From assembly GCF_003065605.1 (NCBI RefSeq), contig NZ_CP026952.1:1860001-1924000 (forward strand): 64,000 bases of DNA. Direction: 5' to 3'. The position numbers and the translations under genes are program-made. The DNA comes from Aeromicrobium chenweiae. Lineage in GTDB: Bacteria > Actinomycetota > Actinomycetes > Propionibacteriales > Nocardioidaceae. Positions within the stretch are counted from its first letter, which is position 1; each line of letters begins with the position of its first letter. The notes beneath the pieces were generated by a model. The model saw only the letters and a list, made by a program, of their open reading frames with translations, was not told the origin of the DNA and made no database searches. This document shows, one piece after another, positions 45,249 through 54,194 of the stretch.

Positions 45249-46766
45249 ATGGCCACTGCTGAACCCGTCCTGCCCGACACGGTGCGCGAACCCGATCCCA
45301 AGCGCTGGCTGGCCCTCGGGGTCATCGCCGTCGCCCAGCTCATGATCGTGCTCGACGCCTCCATCGTGAACATCGCGCTGCCCTCGGCCCAGGAGGACCT
45401 GGGCATCAGCGACGCCGACCGCCAGTGGGTGGTCACGGCCTACACGCTCGCCTTCGGCGGGCTCCTGCTGCTGGGCGGCCGCATCGCGGACTTCGCCGGC
45501 CGCAAGCGCGTCTTCGTCATCGGCCTGCTCGGCTTCGCCGTGGCCTCCGCTCTCGGTGGCATCGCCTCGACGGCCGGTCTGCTGTTCGCCGCCCGCGGCC
45601 TCCAGGGCCTGTTCGCCGCGCTCATGGCACCCGCCGCGCTCTCGCTGATCTCGGTGACGTTCACCGAGACCAAGGAGCGCGCCACGGCGTTCGGCGTGTT
45701 CGGCGCGATCTCCGGCGGTGGAGCCGCCATCGGCCTCATCGTCGGTGGCGTGCTGACCGAGTACGCCTCGTGGCGCTGGTGCCTGGGCGTCAACGTCCCG
45801 ATCGCGCTGGTCACGGCCCTGGCCGCCTCCCGTGTCGTCCGCGAGAGCAAGGCCGAGGGCGACACGAAGTACGACGTCCCCGGAGCGATCCTGGTGTCCC
45901 TCGGACTCGTGTCGCTGGTCTACGGCTTCACGGAGGCCGCCAAGGAGAAGAACCCCGGCAAGAGCACCGAGGTGCTGGGCTGGACGGACAGCAGCACGCT
46001 GACCTTCCTCGGCATCGCCGTGGTCCTGCTCGTGGCGTTCGTGCTGTGGGAACGCCGCACGGCCCACCCGCTGCTGCCCCTGCGTGTCGCGCTCGACCGC
46101 AACCGCGGTGGTTCGTACCTGGTCTTCCTGTTCGTCGGCGCGGGCCTCTTCGCGATGTTCCTGTTCCTGACCTTCTACTTCCAGCTGACCCTGGGCTACA
46201 GCCCGCTGCGGTCGGGCTTCGCGTTCCTGCCGTTCAGCATCGGCATCATCCTGGGCGCGGGCGTGGTCTCGCAGCTGCTGCCGCGCCTCGGTCCCAAGCC
46301 GCTCATGGTCCCGGGCCTGGTCGCGGCGTCGGTCGGGATGCTGCTGCTCACGCAGGTCGATGCGAACACCTCGTACTGGACGCACGTGCTGCCCTCGCTG
46401 GTGCTGCTGAGCCTCGGCATGGCCGCGGTGTTCATCCCGGCCTCGAGCACCGCACTGGTCGGTGTCGGCTCCCACGACGCGGGAGTCGCGAGCGCCCTGC
46501 TCAACACCTCGCAGCAGGTCGGCGGCTCCCTCGGCACCGCGCTGCTCAACACGCTGTACGCCGGCGCGGTCACCACGTTCCTCGCGGACAATGTGCGCGG
46601 GGCCCGCAACCCCGATGCCGTGATGGGGGAGGCGTTCGTCCACGGCTACCACGTGGCGTTCTTCTGGGGCGCGATGCTGCTGGTGCTCGCCCTGATCACC
46701 GCGGCGACGCTCATCAACGCCAAGAAGGACGACATCCCGGCCGAGGGCGCGGCCGGCGTGGCCTAG
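45249..46766 (+). CDS. MFS drug/proton antiporter (DHA2, 14-helix)
   Basis: Exporter of 505 residues from ATG 45249, after GAGGA. The DHA2 marks are LDASIVNIALPSAQEDLGISDADRQWVVTAYTLAFGGLLLLGGRIADFAGRKRVF (motif A in the loop) and GLQGLFAALMAPAALSLI. Fourteen helices can be counted. The substrate is unknown. The 201-bp region before it holds a TACGAT -10-like box at 45127-45132, and no regulator is adjacent. Confidence 0.88.
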   Translation: MATAEPVLPDTVREPDPKRWLALGVIAVAQLMIVLDASIVNIALPSAQEDLGISDADRQWVVTAYTLAFGGLLLLGGRIADFAGRKRVFVIGLLGFAVASALGGIASTAGLLFAARGLQGLFAALMAPAALSLISVTFTETKERATAFGVFGAISGGGAAIGLIVGGVLTEYASWRWCLGVNVPIALVTALAASRVVRESKAEGDTKYDVPGAILVSLGLVSLVYGFTEAAKEKNPGKSTEVLGWTDSSTLTFLGIAVVLLVAFVLWERRTAHPLLPLRVALDRNRGGSYLVFLFVGAGLFAMFLFLTFYFQLTLGYSPLRSGFAFLPFSIGIILGAGVVSQLLPRLGPKPLMVPGLVAASVGMLLLTQVDANTSYWTHVLPSLVLLSLGMAAVFIPASSTALVGVGSHDAGVASALLNTSQQVGGSLGTALLNTLYAGAVTTFLADNVRGARNPDAVMGEAFVHGYHVAFFWGAMLLVLALITAATLINAKKDDIPAEGAAGVA

Positions 46767-47536
46767 GGCTCACGATCACCTGGGCTGATCGCCACCGTGC
46801 AGACCAGCCCCAGGTGGTCCGAGCTGTCCGGCTCGGTCATCTGCACCCGGCCGTCGACCGCGGTGACGCGGCCGCCGAGGTAGATCGCGTCCAGGTGGCG
46901 TCCGGTGCGGGTCAGGGGCTCGCCGATCCGGTGGTGCACGTCGACGTCGGCGTCGCGGACCTGCGTGGCATCCCGCCAGTCGGTGTAACCGGCCGCCTCG
47001 AGGATGCCGCGGGGGGTGTCCGGCCGCACCGCGACGTTGTTGATGTCAGCGGCCACGACGTCCACCCCGTGCTCGGCGCACAGCTCGGCAAGGCGGGCTG
47101 CCTGGAGCCCCCGTGACGCCTCGGCCTTCTCCGGCGTCGTGTGGACCGAGGACGACAGGTGGGTGGTCGCCGCCACCCACTCGACGCCGGACGCCAGGTG
47201 CTCGTACCGGGCGATGAGCACGTACCGCTGCTGTCGCGTGAACGTGCCGAGCGGGTGCTCGTGCGAGTCCAGCAGCCGGTGCACCGACGGATCGCTGTAG
47301 GCGTCGTTGTGGCCGCGACGTGAGCGGGCCACCTCCCACCCCGGCAGGATCCGCGCCAGGCTGCGGCGCTCCGCCCGCCGGTTGACCTCCACGAGGAAGT
47401 AGGCGCTCGCCTGCATGCCGTCGGGCCCGTGCATCTCGCGCTCGAGCATCACCGCACGCCCGGGCCAGCGATGTCGGGTCCGCGTCCAGTTGGACCCGAG
47501 CACGTTCTTGAACCCGAGGCGGAAGGTCGCCGTCAT
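46763..47536 (-). CDS. Endonuclease/exonuclease/phosphatase-type protein
   Basis: A 257-residue protein from ATG 47536 that fits the EEP (DNase I-like) fold: FRLGFKNVLGSNW at the start, HLSSSVHTTPEKAEASRGLQA in the middle, VVAADINN in place of the more common GDFN, and SDHLGLVCTV near the end with the His/Asp pair. It has no signal peptide. Substrate unknown. Its stop codon overlaps that of the MFS gene on the other strand by three bases. Confidence 0.75.
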   Translation of the reverse strand: MTATFRLGFKNVLGSNWTRTRHRWPGRAVMLEREMHGPDGMQASAYFLVEVNRRAERRSLARILPGWEVARSRRGHNDAYSDPSVHRLLDSHEHPLGTFTRQQRYVLIARYEHLASGVEWVAATTHLSSSVHTTPEKAEASRGLQAARLAELCAEHGVDVVAADINNVAVRPDTPRGILEAAGYTDWRDATQVRDADVDVHHRIGEPLTRTGRHLDAIYLGGRVTAVDGRVQMTEPDSSDHLGLVCTVAISPGDREP

Positions 47537-47604
47537 CCAGCGAGGCTATCGGACCTGTCGCGTCGAGGTGTGGCGCCGCGGGGGAGCCAGTAGCGTCGAG
47601 GACG

Positions 47605-48375
47605 ATGAGCCCGTCGCCGCGTGACCTCGCCCGCCGTCTGGTCGCGCTCGCGCCCCGAGAGCTGCGCGAGAAGGTGCCGCGCGACCACCTCGAGAGCGAC
47701 GAGGCGTTCCACCGCCGTCGTCGCGTCGTCGGCGGGGTCAGCGTCGCGGGTGCGGGGCTGCTCGGCAGGTCCCTGGCGAGCGAGCCGGACTCCACGGAGT
47801 TCTACGCCCTGACGCTGGGCGTCGCGGGCACCTGGACGGCCGGCGCCTTCGCGTCCGGGCCGCTGCACCTGGGCTGGGAGCAGGGCGACGACAACCAGCT
47901 CCGGCGGCCCCTCGCCACCCCGGTCGTGCTCGGCGTCGCCGCCTTCGGGGCGTTCTACGGCGCCGCCCTGGTCTGCCGCCGCATCCCCGTGCTCAACCGT
48001 GCCCTCACCGACATCCTCGCGTTCGCCGACCAGGGCTCGGCGCCACTCGTCACCGCCACGACGTTCGCGAACGGCGCGGCCGAGGAGGTGTTCTTCCGCG
48101 GTGCGCTCTACGCAGCGGCGGGAACGCACCACCCGGTCGCCAAGTCGACCGCCGTCTACGCGCTGGCGACCACCGCCACCCGCAACCCGGCCCTGGTCCT
48201 CGCCGGCACCGCCATGGGCACGCTGTTCGCCCTGCAGCGGCGGGCTTCCGGCGGCATCCAGGCCCCGTTGCTCACGCACCTGACGTGGTCGGCGCTGATG
48301 CTGCGCTTCATGCCGCCGTTGTTCCGGCGTGACGGTCACGACACGGTCGACACGAACCGCCCGCCCCGGGTCTGA
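47605..48375 (+). CDS. CPBP-family intramembrane metalloprotease
   Basis: Membrane protein (256 residues) with the CPBP/CAAX protease motif EEVFFRGALYAAAG (EExxxR), a second conserved HPV region and a C-terminal LTHLTWSALMLR with His. Six helices are visible. The family includes prenyl-protein proteases and bacteriocin immunity proteins. ATG 47605 lies 68 bp after the divergent EEP gene. Role here is not known. Confidence 0.8.
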   Translation: MSPSPRDLARRLVALAPRELREKVPRDHLESDEAFHRRRRVVGGVSVAGAGLLGRSLASEPDSTEFYALTLGVAGTWTAGAFASGPLHLGWEQGDDNQLRRPLATPVVLGVAAFGAFYGAALVCRRIPVLNRALTDILAFADQGSAPLVTATTFANGAAEEVFFRGALYAAAGTHHPVAKSTAVYALATTATRNPALVLAGTAMGTLFALQRRASGGIQAPLLTHLTWSALMLRFMPPLFRRDGHDTVDTNRPPRV

Positions 48376-48431
48376 CCCCTCCGCCCGGGGGTACGCCCCG
48401 GCGCGCGCCGAGCATCGACAAGAATGGACGC

Positions 48432-49244
48432 GTGCCGTGGCCGTCGTGGGAGGAAGCCGCCGTCGCGTGCCTCGTCAGTCTGGTCGCATGGGTCGTCCTG
48501 AGGCGACTGCCTCGCAGCCGCGGGCGCGACGCGTTGCTGCCCGCCTTCAGTGAGTTCGCGCTGATCTCCGGGCTCTACGGCGTGTGGCGCCTGGCACGCA
48601 TGCTCCCGATCACGCACGAGGCCGGCGCGCTCGGTCGCGCCCGCGACATCGAGCACTTCGAGCACCTGCTCCGCCTGCCGACCGAGATCGCGATGCAGCA
48701 CTTCGTCATCGCACACGACTGGCTCGCCCGGTTCGTCAACGGCTACTACGCGATCGTCCACGTGCCGGCACTCGTCGCGTTCCTCGTCTGGGGGTTCACG
48801 CGTCACCGCGACCTGTACCCGCACTGGCGCAATGCGCTGGTGGCGGTGACGGCCGGGTGCCTGCTGATCCGGTTCATCCGCGTCGCCCCACCGCGGTTCG
48901 TCGAGGAGCTGGGCTTCGTCGACCTGTCCAGCCGCTTCGGGCTGGGGGTCTACGGCGACGTGGGCACCGGGGTCTCCGACCAGTTCGCCGCGATGCCGTC
49001 GATCCACGTGGGGTGGGCGGCCGTGGTGGCCCTCGGCACCTTCGCGATGACGACGAGCCCATGGCGGTGGCTCGTGGTCCTGCACCTGCCCGTCACCGTG
49101 TTCGTCGTGGCGGCCACGGGGCACCACTGGTGGCTCGACGGCATCGTTGCCGTGGCACTCATGGGGGCCGGCCTGGCGCTCGACACGGCGGTGCGGCGTC
49201 GCCGGGGCGTCGGGCCGACGACTGCGGCCATGGCCGAGGTCTGA
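48432..49244 (+). CDS. PAP2-type membrane phosphatase, second
   Basis: Polytopic protein of 270 residues from GTG 48432. PAP2 motifs are FAAMPSIHVGWAAVVAL (SxH) and GHHWWLDGIVAV (third motif with His). About six helices. It resembles inositol-phosphorylceramide-synthase-like bacterial PAP2 proteins and is a paralogue in kind of the gene at 42.4 kb. It follows the CPBP gene by 57 bp. Substrate unknown. Confidence 0.78.
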   Translation: MPWPSWEEAAVACLVSLVAWVVLRRLPRSRGRDALLPAFSEFALISGLYGVWRLARMLPITHEAGALGRARDIEHFEHLLRLPTEIAMQHFVIAHDWLARFVNGYYAIVHVPALVAFLVWGFTRHRDLYPHWRNALVAVTAGCLLIRFIRVAPPRFVEELGFVDLSSRFGLGVYGDVGTGVSDQFAAMPSIHVGWAAVVALGTFAMTTSPWRWLVVLHLPVTVFVVAATGHHWWLDGIVAVALMGAGLALDTAVRRRRGVGPTTAAMAEV

Positions 49245-49290
49245 CCCGAGTCACCCTGCCGACCCCGGTCTGCGCGCCTATCGTCGAGAC

Positions 49291-49878
49291 ATGTCCCGTC
49301 CCGACGTCAGGCTCGCAGCGGCACTGCTGCTGCCGCCCCTGGTGATCGGCCTCGTGGGGACGACCCACCCGGACCACCTCACGATGGGGGCGGCCACCTA
49401 CTGGCGGGACATGCACGTCGTCCTGCTGCCGCTGTTCCCGCTGCTGGCGGTGGGACCCTGGCTGCTCGCGCGCTCGGTCGATCCCGTCTACGGACGGATC
49501 ACCCTCGTCCTGGGCTACGTGTATGCCTGCTTCTACTCGGCGTTGGACATCCTCGCGGGCATCGCCGCCGGCGGGCTGAAGGCGGACCGCGAGGGCGGAC
49601 TGGGCACGGTGTTCGGTCTGGCGTCCGACCTCGGTCAGGTGGGCTCGATCGCGTACATCGGCGCGACCGCGGCCGCGGCCGGTTGCGTGATCCGGGTGGC
49701 CGGCCTGCGCGCGCTGCCCGGGGCCCTCGTCGCGCTCGCCGGTGCGTTCGGGTTCATGGAGGAGCACGTCTACTGGCCCCGCGGGGTGCTGTCGATGGCC
49801 GCGATCGCGGTGGGGTGGGTGTGGCTGCTGATCAGTCTCCGCAGTGCTCAGCGTCCCGCGACGAGTCCCGTGCCCTGA
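49291..49878 (+). CDS. Unknown membrane protein
   Basis: 195 residues from ATG 49291, six hydrophobic segments (for example LAAALLLPPLVIGLVGTTHP and VVLLPLFPLLAVGPWLLA). The frame is open further upstream, but TATCGT at 49279-49284 lies 6 nt before this ATG and fits a leaderless start. Its 3' end overlaps the convergent GH16 gene by 31 bp, so both coding regions share bases at the end. No known family is recognised. Confidence 0.7.
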   Translation: MSRPDVRLAAALLLPPLVIGLVGTTHPDHLTMGAATYWRDMHVVLLPLFPLLAVGPWLLARSVDPVYGRITLVLGYVYACFYSALDILAGIAAGGLKADREGGLGTVFGLASDLGQVGSIAYIGATAAAAGCVIRVAGLRALPGALVALAGAFGFMEEHVYWPRGVLSMAAIAVGWVWLLISLRSAQRPATSPVP

Positions 49879-51332
49879 TGGACCCGCACCCAGTCGACCT
49901 TGTAGCTGAAGTCGTCGCGGGTGTGCTCAGGATCGGGCCAGCCCCAGTAGCTCGACCCGATCTGCATGTTGAGGCGGATGTGGAAGGTGTCGTCGAACGT
50001 CCGCTCGCGGAAGTACGACGCGGTCCGTGGGTCGTCGAAGTCCACGATGCCGACGGTCCGTCCGTCGTACAGGTAGCGCAGGCAGCGCGGCGACCAGTTG
50101 ACCGCGAACGTGTGCCAGCCCTGCCAGATCTTGTCGGTGCCGACGTCCGCGCGTCCGTGCGTCTGCCGCTTGACGATGCCGGTCATCGAGCCCTCGGCGG
50201 TGTCCGCCCAGCTGTTCCACTCGTACGAGCTCGACGGGTCGAACGAGCGGATCGTGGGGGCGCCGTAGGACTCCATGGGGTCGATCTCGCCGGCCTGGTG
50301 GTCCGCCCGCAGCCAGAACGCGGGCCAGATGCCGCGTGACATCGTCGCCTGGCTGGGCACCAGCGCCCTGATCTCGAAGTGCCCGTACTTCTGCCCGAAG
50401 CGGTTGGCTGCGGCGTTCCCGTACCCGGCGCTGTCGATCGTGTCGACGTATCCGGTGGAGTAGTCGCGGACCACGTTCGCCAGGGAGAGGGCCTGGGGGT
50501 TGAGCCGCCACTGCGACTCGGCGAGCCGGCGACCCCGGATGTCGAGGTAGCCGTCGTGCACCGACACGGCGTCCTTCGTGATCCACGCCTTGTCCTGGTT
50601 GAGGAAGGTGTCGTCGCGGACCCGCCACCGCGCCCGGTCGATCGAGGAGCCGTCGAAGTCCTCGCGGAACGTCTCGACTCCCTGGCCGGGAGCGGAGTAG
50701 TCGATGTCGCTGCACGGCGTGTTCCGGACCGGCTGGGCCGCGACGGGCCTCGGGGTGACGGTGGCACGGATGTCGGCGACGCGGAGCCGAGCCAGACCCC
50801 GCACACGTCGTGCGCCGACGAACAGCTGGATGCGGGAGCCGGCGCGGGTCGTCCGGAGCGTGACGGTGACGCGGCGCCAGCCCCGTGACGACGGCCTGAT
50901 GGTCGCCGAGCGACTGGCGACGACGCGGCCGGCCCGCACCTCGCGCACCCGGAACGTGAGCCGGCGCCCGGGCTGGGAGATGCGTAGCTGCGCCGTGGTC
51001 CGCACCGTCGTCCCGGCCGGCGTCACCGCGCCGGTCGAGAGCGGGGACCGCATCGAGACGCTCTTGACACCCGCGCGTCGTCGCGGCGTGAGGTGGAGGG
51101 TCGCTGCGGACGTCCGGGGGCGCAGGTTCCTGGTCCGGGCGTTCGCCGAGGGCTTCCAGGCGACGGACTCGGTGGCGATCGTGGCCCGCGCCGAGGTCGC
51201 TGCCGCGGCGCGCTCGACGGCCTCGCCCGAGCCACTCGGCGCGAGCAGCAGACTGCCTGCCACCACCGCTGCGACACCCAGGAGGCTCGCGCGTCGCGCG
51301 CGTCCTCCGCCGGGTCGCGTGTGGGGCCTCAT
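49848..51332 (-). CDS. Secreted GH16 family glucanase with N-terminal beta-rich domain
   Basis: Exported endoglucanase of 494 residues from ATG 51332. The signal peptide is MRPHTRPGGGRARRASLLGVAAVVAGSLLLAP, with a likely cleavage after AVERAAAATSA. Residues 55-205 form a beta-rich module (carbohydrate-binding-like, by its LTFRVREVRAGRVVASRS and GLARLRVADIRATV pattern). The GH16 domain starts about 225 with EDFDGSSIDRARW and contains the catalytic GEIDPMESYG (ExDxxE). It should cut beta-1,3- or beta-1,3/1,4-glucans. It overlaps the unknown membrane protein gene at its end. Confidence 0.85.
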   Translation of the reverse strand: MRPHTRPGGGRARRASLLGVAAVVAGSLLLAPSGSGEAVERAAAATSARATIATESVAWKPSANARTRNLRPRTSAATLHLTPRRRAGVKSVSMRSPLSTGAVTPAGTTVRTTAQLRISQPGRRLTFRVREVRAGRVVASRSATIRPSSRGWRRVTVTLRTTRAGSRIQLFVGARRVRGLARLRVADIRATVTPRPVAAQPVRNTPCSDIDYSAPGQGVETFREDFDGSSIDRARWRVRDDTFLNQDKAWITKDAVSVHDGYLDIRGRRLAESQWRLNPQALSLANVVRDYSTGYVDTIDSAGYGNAAANRFGQKYGHFEIRALVPSQATMSRGIWPAFWLRADHQAGEIDPMESYGAPTIRSFDPSSSYEWNSWADTAEGSMTGIVKRQTHGRADVGTDKIWQGWHTFAVNWSPRCLRYLYDGRTVGIVDFDDPRTASYFRERTFDDTFHIRLNMQIGSSYWGWPDPEHTRDDFSYKVDWVRVHQGTGLVAGR

Positions 51333-51412
51333 CCCGCCACGGTAGGACCTGCGGGGGACGACCGCGAGGGTACGGCGGCTCTTGCCGTGCGGCGCGTCGC
51401 CGGATCGGCGGG

Positions 51413-52834
51413 TCACACGGGCAGCAGTCGCGTGATGAAGCGGGTGAGCTGGTCGACGTTGCAGCACTCGTGCATCTCGACGACCTCGGCGTACGCCGGC
51501 GCCTCGGAGTCGCCCAGCCCCCAGCGGATCGTGGCCTCGGGATTGAGCCAGAAGGTCCGACGCGCCTTCTGGTTGATGTCGTGGAGCGCGCCGAGGTTGG
51601 GGTCCTGGTTGTTGTTGCGGGCGTCGCCGAGGATCAGCACCGCGGTGCGGGGACCGATCGCGTTCATGTGCTCGGCACGGAAGTCGCCGAACGCCTCGCC
51701 GTAGTCGCTGCTCGTGTGCCACTTGGTGATGTGCGCGTCGCGGGCGATGCGGGTGGACAGGTCCTCCTGCCGCGAGTCCGCTCCCGTGTCCTTGACCAGG
51801 TCGGTCACCTCGTCCATCGCATTGACGAACGCGAACACCCGGACCTTGCTGAACTGCCCGCTCAGCGCCTGGACGAGGTGCATGGTGAACTCCGAGAAGC
51901 CCGACACCGAGCCCGACACGTCGCAGAGCAGGACCAGCTCCGGCCGCGACGGGTGCGGCTTGGCCAGGACGGGGTGCATGGGGACGCCCCCGGTGGACAT
52001 CGAGCGGCGCAGGGTGCGGCGGATGTCGATCTTTCCTCGGCTGGCCTTGCGCCTGCGGGCCGAGAGACGGGTCGCGAGCTTGCGGGACAGCGGCTTCACG
52101 GTGCGGCCGAGCTCCTCGAGCTGCTGCTTGTTGGCGCTCAGGAAGTCGAGCCGATCGGTGCCCGACCGGACCGCGTGGCGCGTCACGGTGTCCCGTCCGC
52201 GGACCTCTGCCGTCCGGCGACGTGCCTCGCCGCCCACCATCGCCCGGAAGCGTTCGACGTTCTCGCGGACCTCGTCGCGCTCGAGGCGCTGGGTGAACTC
52301 GCCGCCGGTGCCCTGACCGGATCCCTGGCCCTGGCCCTGGCCACCGCCCTCGCCACGCATCTGGGCGGCCCGGGACACCAGCGTCTGCGGCCGCAGACGC
52401 TCGAGCGTCTGGTACGCCGACCAACCCGCGCTCTGCGTGTCGGCCGTGCCGACCTGTCCGAGGAGGTCGACCGCGATCGAGGCGATCCGCTCCAGGGTGC
52501 GCAGGTCGTCCTCGGCGAGCGCCTGGACCAGGAGGTCGCGAAGGGCGTCGACGTCCAGGCCCTCCGGTGCCTCGATCGCCGCCTGCGGCGTACCGGTGCC
52601 GGCGGGGAAGTAGAGGTCGAAGGTCATGTCGAAGACGTCCCGCTGGCCGCCGCGCCGCACCAGCGCCGCGGCGAGGCCCTCGCGCAGCTGGTTGCGGTCG
52701 CTCATGCCCAGGACGTCGACCACGGCGGCGGCGTCGACGGTCTCGCTCGTCCCGGCCGGGATCCCCTTGGACCGCAACGCGGCGACGAACTCGACCAGCC
52801 GTCCGGTGAGGTCCTGCGACCCCGCCTCGCTCAT
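51413..52834 (-). CDS. CoxE-like VWA-domain protein
   Basis: A 473-residue VWA protein from ATG 52834. LVLLCDVSGSVSGFSEFTMHLVQAL gives the DxSxS metal site. The N-terminal half is helical with a Gly/Gln-rich linker (GEGGGQGQGQGSGQGTGG) at about residue 165. This matches the CoxE family that partners CoxD in carbon monoxide dehydrogenase maturation and has many homologues outside Cox. It lies 13 bp after the ATPase gene in the same direction. No coxSLM is in the window. Confidence 0.85.
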   Translation of the reverse strand: MSEAGSQDLTGRLVEFVAALRSKGIPAGTSETVDAAAVVDVLGMSDRNQLREGLAAALVRRGGQRDVFDMTFDLYFPAGTGTPQAAIEAPEGLDVDALRDLLVQALAEDDLRTLERIASIAVDLLGQVGTADTQSAGWSAYQTLERLRPQTLVSRAAQMRGEGGGQGQGQGSGQGTGGEFTQRLERDEVRENVERFRAMVGGEARRRTAEVRGRDTVTRHAVRSGTDRLDFLSANKQQLEELGRTVKPLSRKLATRLSARRRKASRGKIDIRRTLRRSMSTGGVPMHPVLAKPHPSRPELVLLCDVSGSVSGFSEFTMHLVQALSGQFSKVRVFAFVNAMDEVTDLVKDTGADSRQEDLSTRIARDAHITKWHTSSDYGEAFGDFRAEHMNAIGPRTAVLILGDARNNNQDPNLGALHDINQKARRTFWLNPEATIRWGLGDSEAPAYAEVVEMHECCNVDQLTRFITRLLPV

Positions 52835-52847
52835 GCGACGGACCCGT

Positions 52848-53729
52848 TCATGGCGTGCTGAGGACCTCGTCCAGGTCCAGCCGCGTGCGCGCCCTCTGCA
52901 GGTCGTCCTGGTGCTTGAGGATCACGCCGAGGCTGTCCTTGACCACCTCGTCGTCGAGGATGTCGGCCCCGAGGGCCACGAGCGTGCGCGCCCAGTCGAT
53001 CGTCTCGGAGACCGACGGGGCCTTGCGCAGCGGCATGGCCCGCAGCGCATTGATGACCCGGACCAGCGACTCGCCGAGCGTGGCGTCGAGATCGGGGACC
53101 TTGAGCCGGACGATCTCCTGCTCGAGCTCCGCGTCGGGGAAGTCCACGTGCAGGAACAGGCAGCGGCGACGGAGCGCCTCGGACAGCTCACGGGTCGCGT
53201 TGGACGTGAGCACCACGAACGGGCGGTGCTTCGCCGTGACCGTGCCGAGCTCGGGCACGGTCACCTGGAACTCGCCGAGGACCTCCAGCAGCAGTCCCTC
53301 GATCTCGACGTCGGCCTTGTCCGTCTCGTCGATCAGCAGGACGGTCGGGCTGTCGCTGCGGATCGCGGTCAGCAGGGGGCGGGGGAGCAGGAACTCCTCC
53401 GAGAAGATGTCGTCCCGCGCCTCGTCCCACGACTCGCCCTGGCCGGCCGTGATGCGCAGCAGCTGCTTGGCGTGGTTCCACTCGTACAGAGCGCGCGCCT
53501 CGTCCACTCCCTCGTAGCACTGCAGGCGGATGAGATCTGCCCCGCAGGCCTCGGCGACGGCGCTGGAGAGCGCGGTCTTGCCGACGCCGGCCGGACCCTC
53601 CACGAGCAGGGGCTTGCCGAGCTCGCTGGCGAGGAACACGGTGGTCGCAATGGCGTCGGAGGCCAGGTAGCCCGCGGCGGCGAGCTTGGCCTTGACGTCG
53701 GCGATCGAGTCGAACGGCATGGTGCGCAT
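52848..53729 (-). CDS. MoxR/CoxD-like AAA+ ATPase
   Basis: AAA+ protein of 293 residues from ATG 53729. Walker A is VEGPAGVGKTALSSAVAEACGADLIRLQCYEGVDEARALYEWNHAKQ, Walker B TVLLIDETDKADVEIEGLLLEVL and sensor VLTSNATRELSEALRRRCLFLHVDFPDAE. This is the CoxD subgroup. It is the first gene of the pair with CoxE-like. The divergent CoxG-like gene begins 15 bp away, so all three may be co-ordinated. Confidence 0.88.
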   Translation of the reverse strand: MRTMPFDSIADVKAKLAAAGYLASDAIATTVFLASELGKPLLVEGPAGVGKTALSSAVAEACGADLIRLQCYEGVDEARALYEWNHAKQLLRITAGQGESWDEARDDIFSEEFLLPRPLLTAIRSDSPTVLLIDETDKADVEIEGLLLEVLGEFQVTVPELGTVTAKHRPFVVLTSNATRELSEALRRRCLFLHVDFPDAELEQEIVRLKVPDLDATLGESLVRVINALRAMPLRKAPSVSETIDWARTLVALGADILDDEVVKDSLGVILKHQDDLQRARTRLDLDEVLSTP

Positions 53730-53744
53730 GCCTACGATGATGCC

Positions 53745-54140
53745 GTGGCCCTGATCGAGATCGTCCGCGAGGTGCATCTCACACCCGATGAGGCGTGGTC
53801 GCGGCTCACGCACTGGGAGCGCCACGGCGACCACGTGCCGCTCACGCACGTCGTCCGCACGGCGGACGGCTTCGACGCGTTCACGGGCGTGGGCCGGGTC
53901 GGGTTCCACGACCCGATGGATGTCGTGGAGTGGCGCGAGCCGTCGTTCTGCCGCCTGGAGAAGCGCGGGCGCGTGATCACCGGGTGGGCGGAGCTGAGCG
54001 TCGTCCCGGTCGACGGGGGCAGCCGGGTGACGTGGCGCGAGGACATCCACGTGACCGGCACGCCGCAGTTCATGGACGGCATCACTCGCGCGTCCAGCCG
54101 CCTGCTGTTCTCCCGCGTCATCGACGGGCTGCTGTCCTGA
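53745..54140 (+). CDS. SRPBCC-family (CoxG-like) protein
   Basis: 131-residue protein from GTG 53745, just divergent from the MoxR/CoxD-like gene. It begins VALIEIVREVHLTPDEAWSRLTHWERHGDHVPLTHVV, has FDAFTGVGRVGFHDPMDVVEW, and ends in the long C-terminal helix (FMDGITRASSRLLFSRVIDGLL), as in SRPBCC/polyketide cyclase-like proteins. CoxG is such a protein and is found with CoxD/CoxE. TACGAT at 53733-53738 lies 6 nt before the start, so the mRNA may be leaderless. Confidence 0.78.
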   Translation: MALIEIVREVHLTPDEAWSRLTHWERHGDHVPLTHVVRTADGFDAFTGVGRVGFHDPMDVVEWREPSFCRLEKRGRVITGWAELSVVPVDGGSRVTWREDIHVTGTPQFMDGITRASSRLLFSRVIDGLLS

Positions 54141-54194
54141 CGCGCGGTCGCGCCGTGGGCTTGTCGAACCGACCACCACCCGTACGATCACAGC

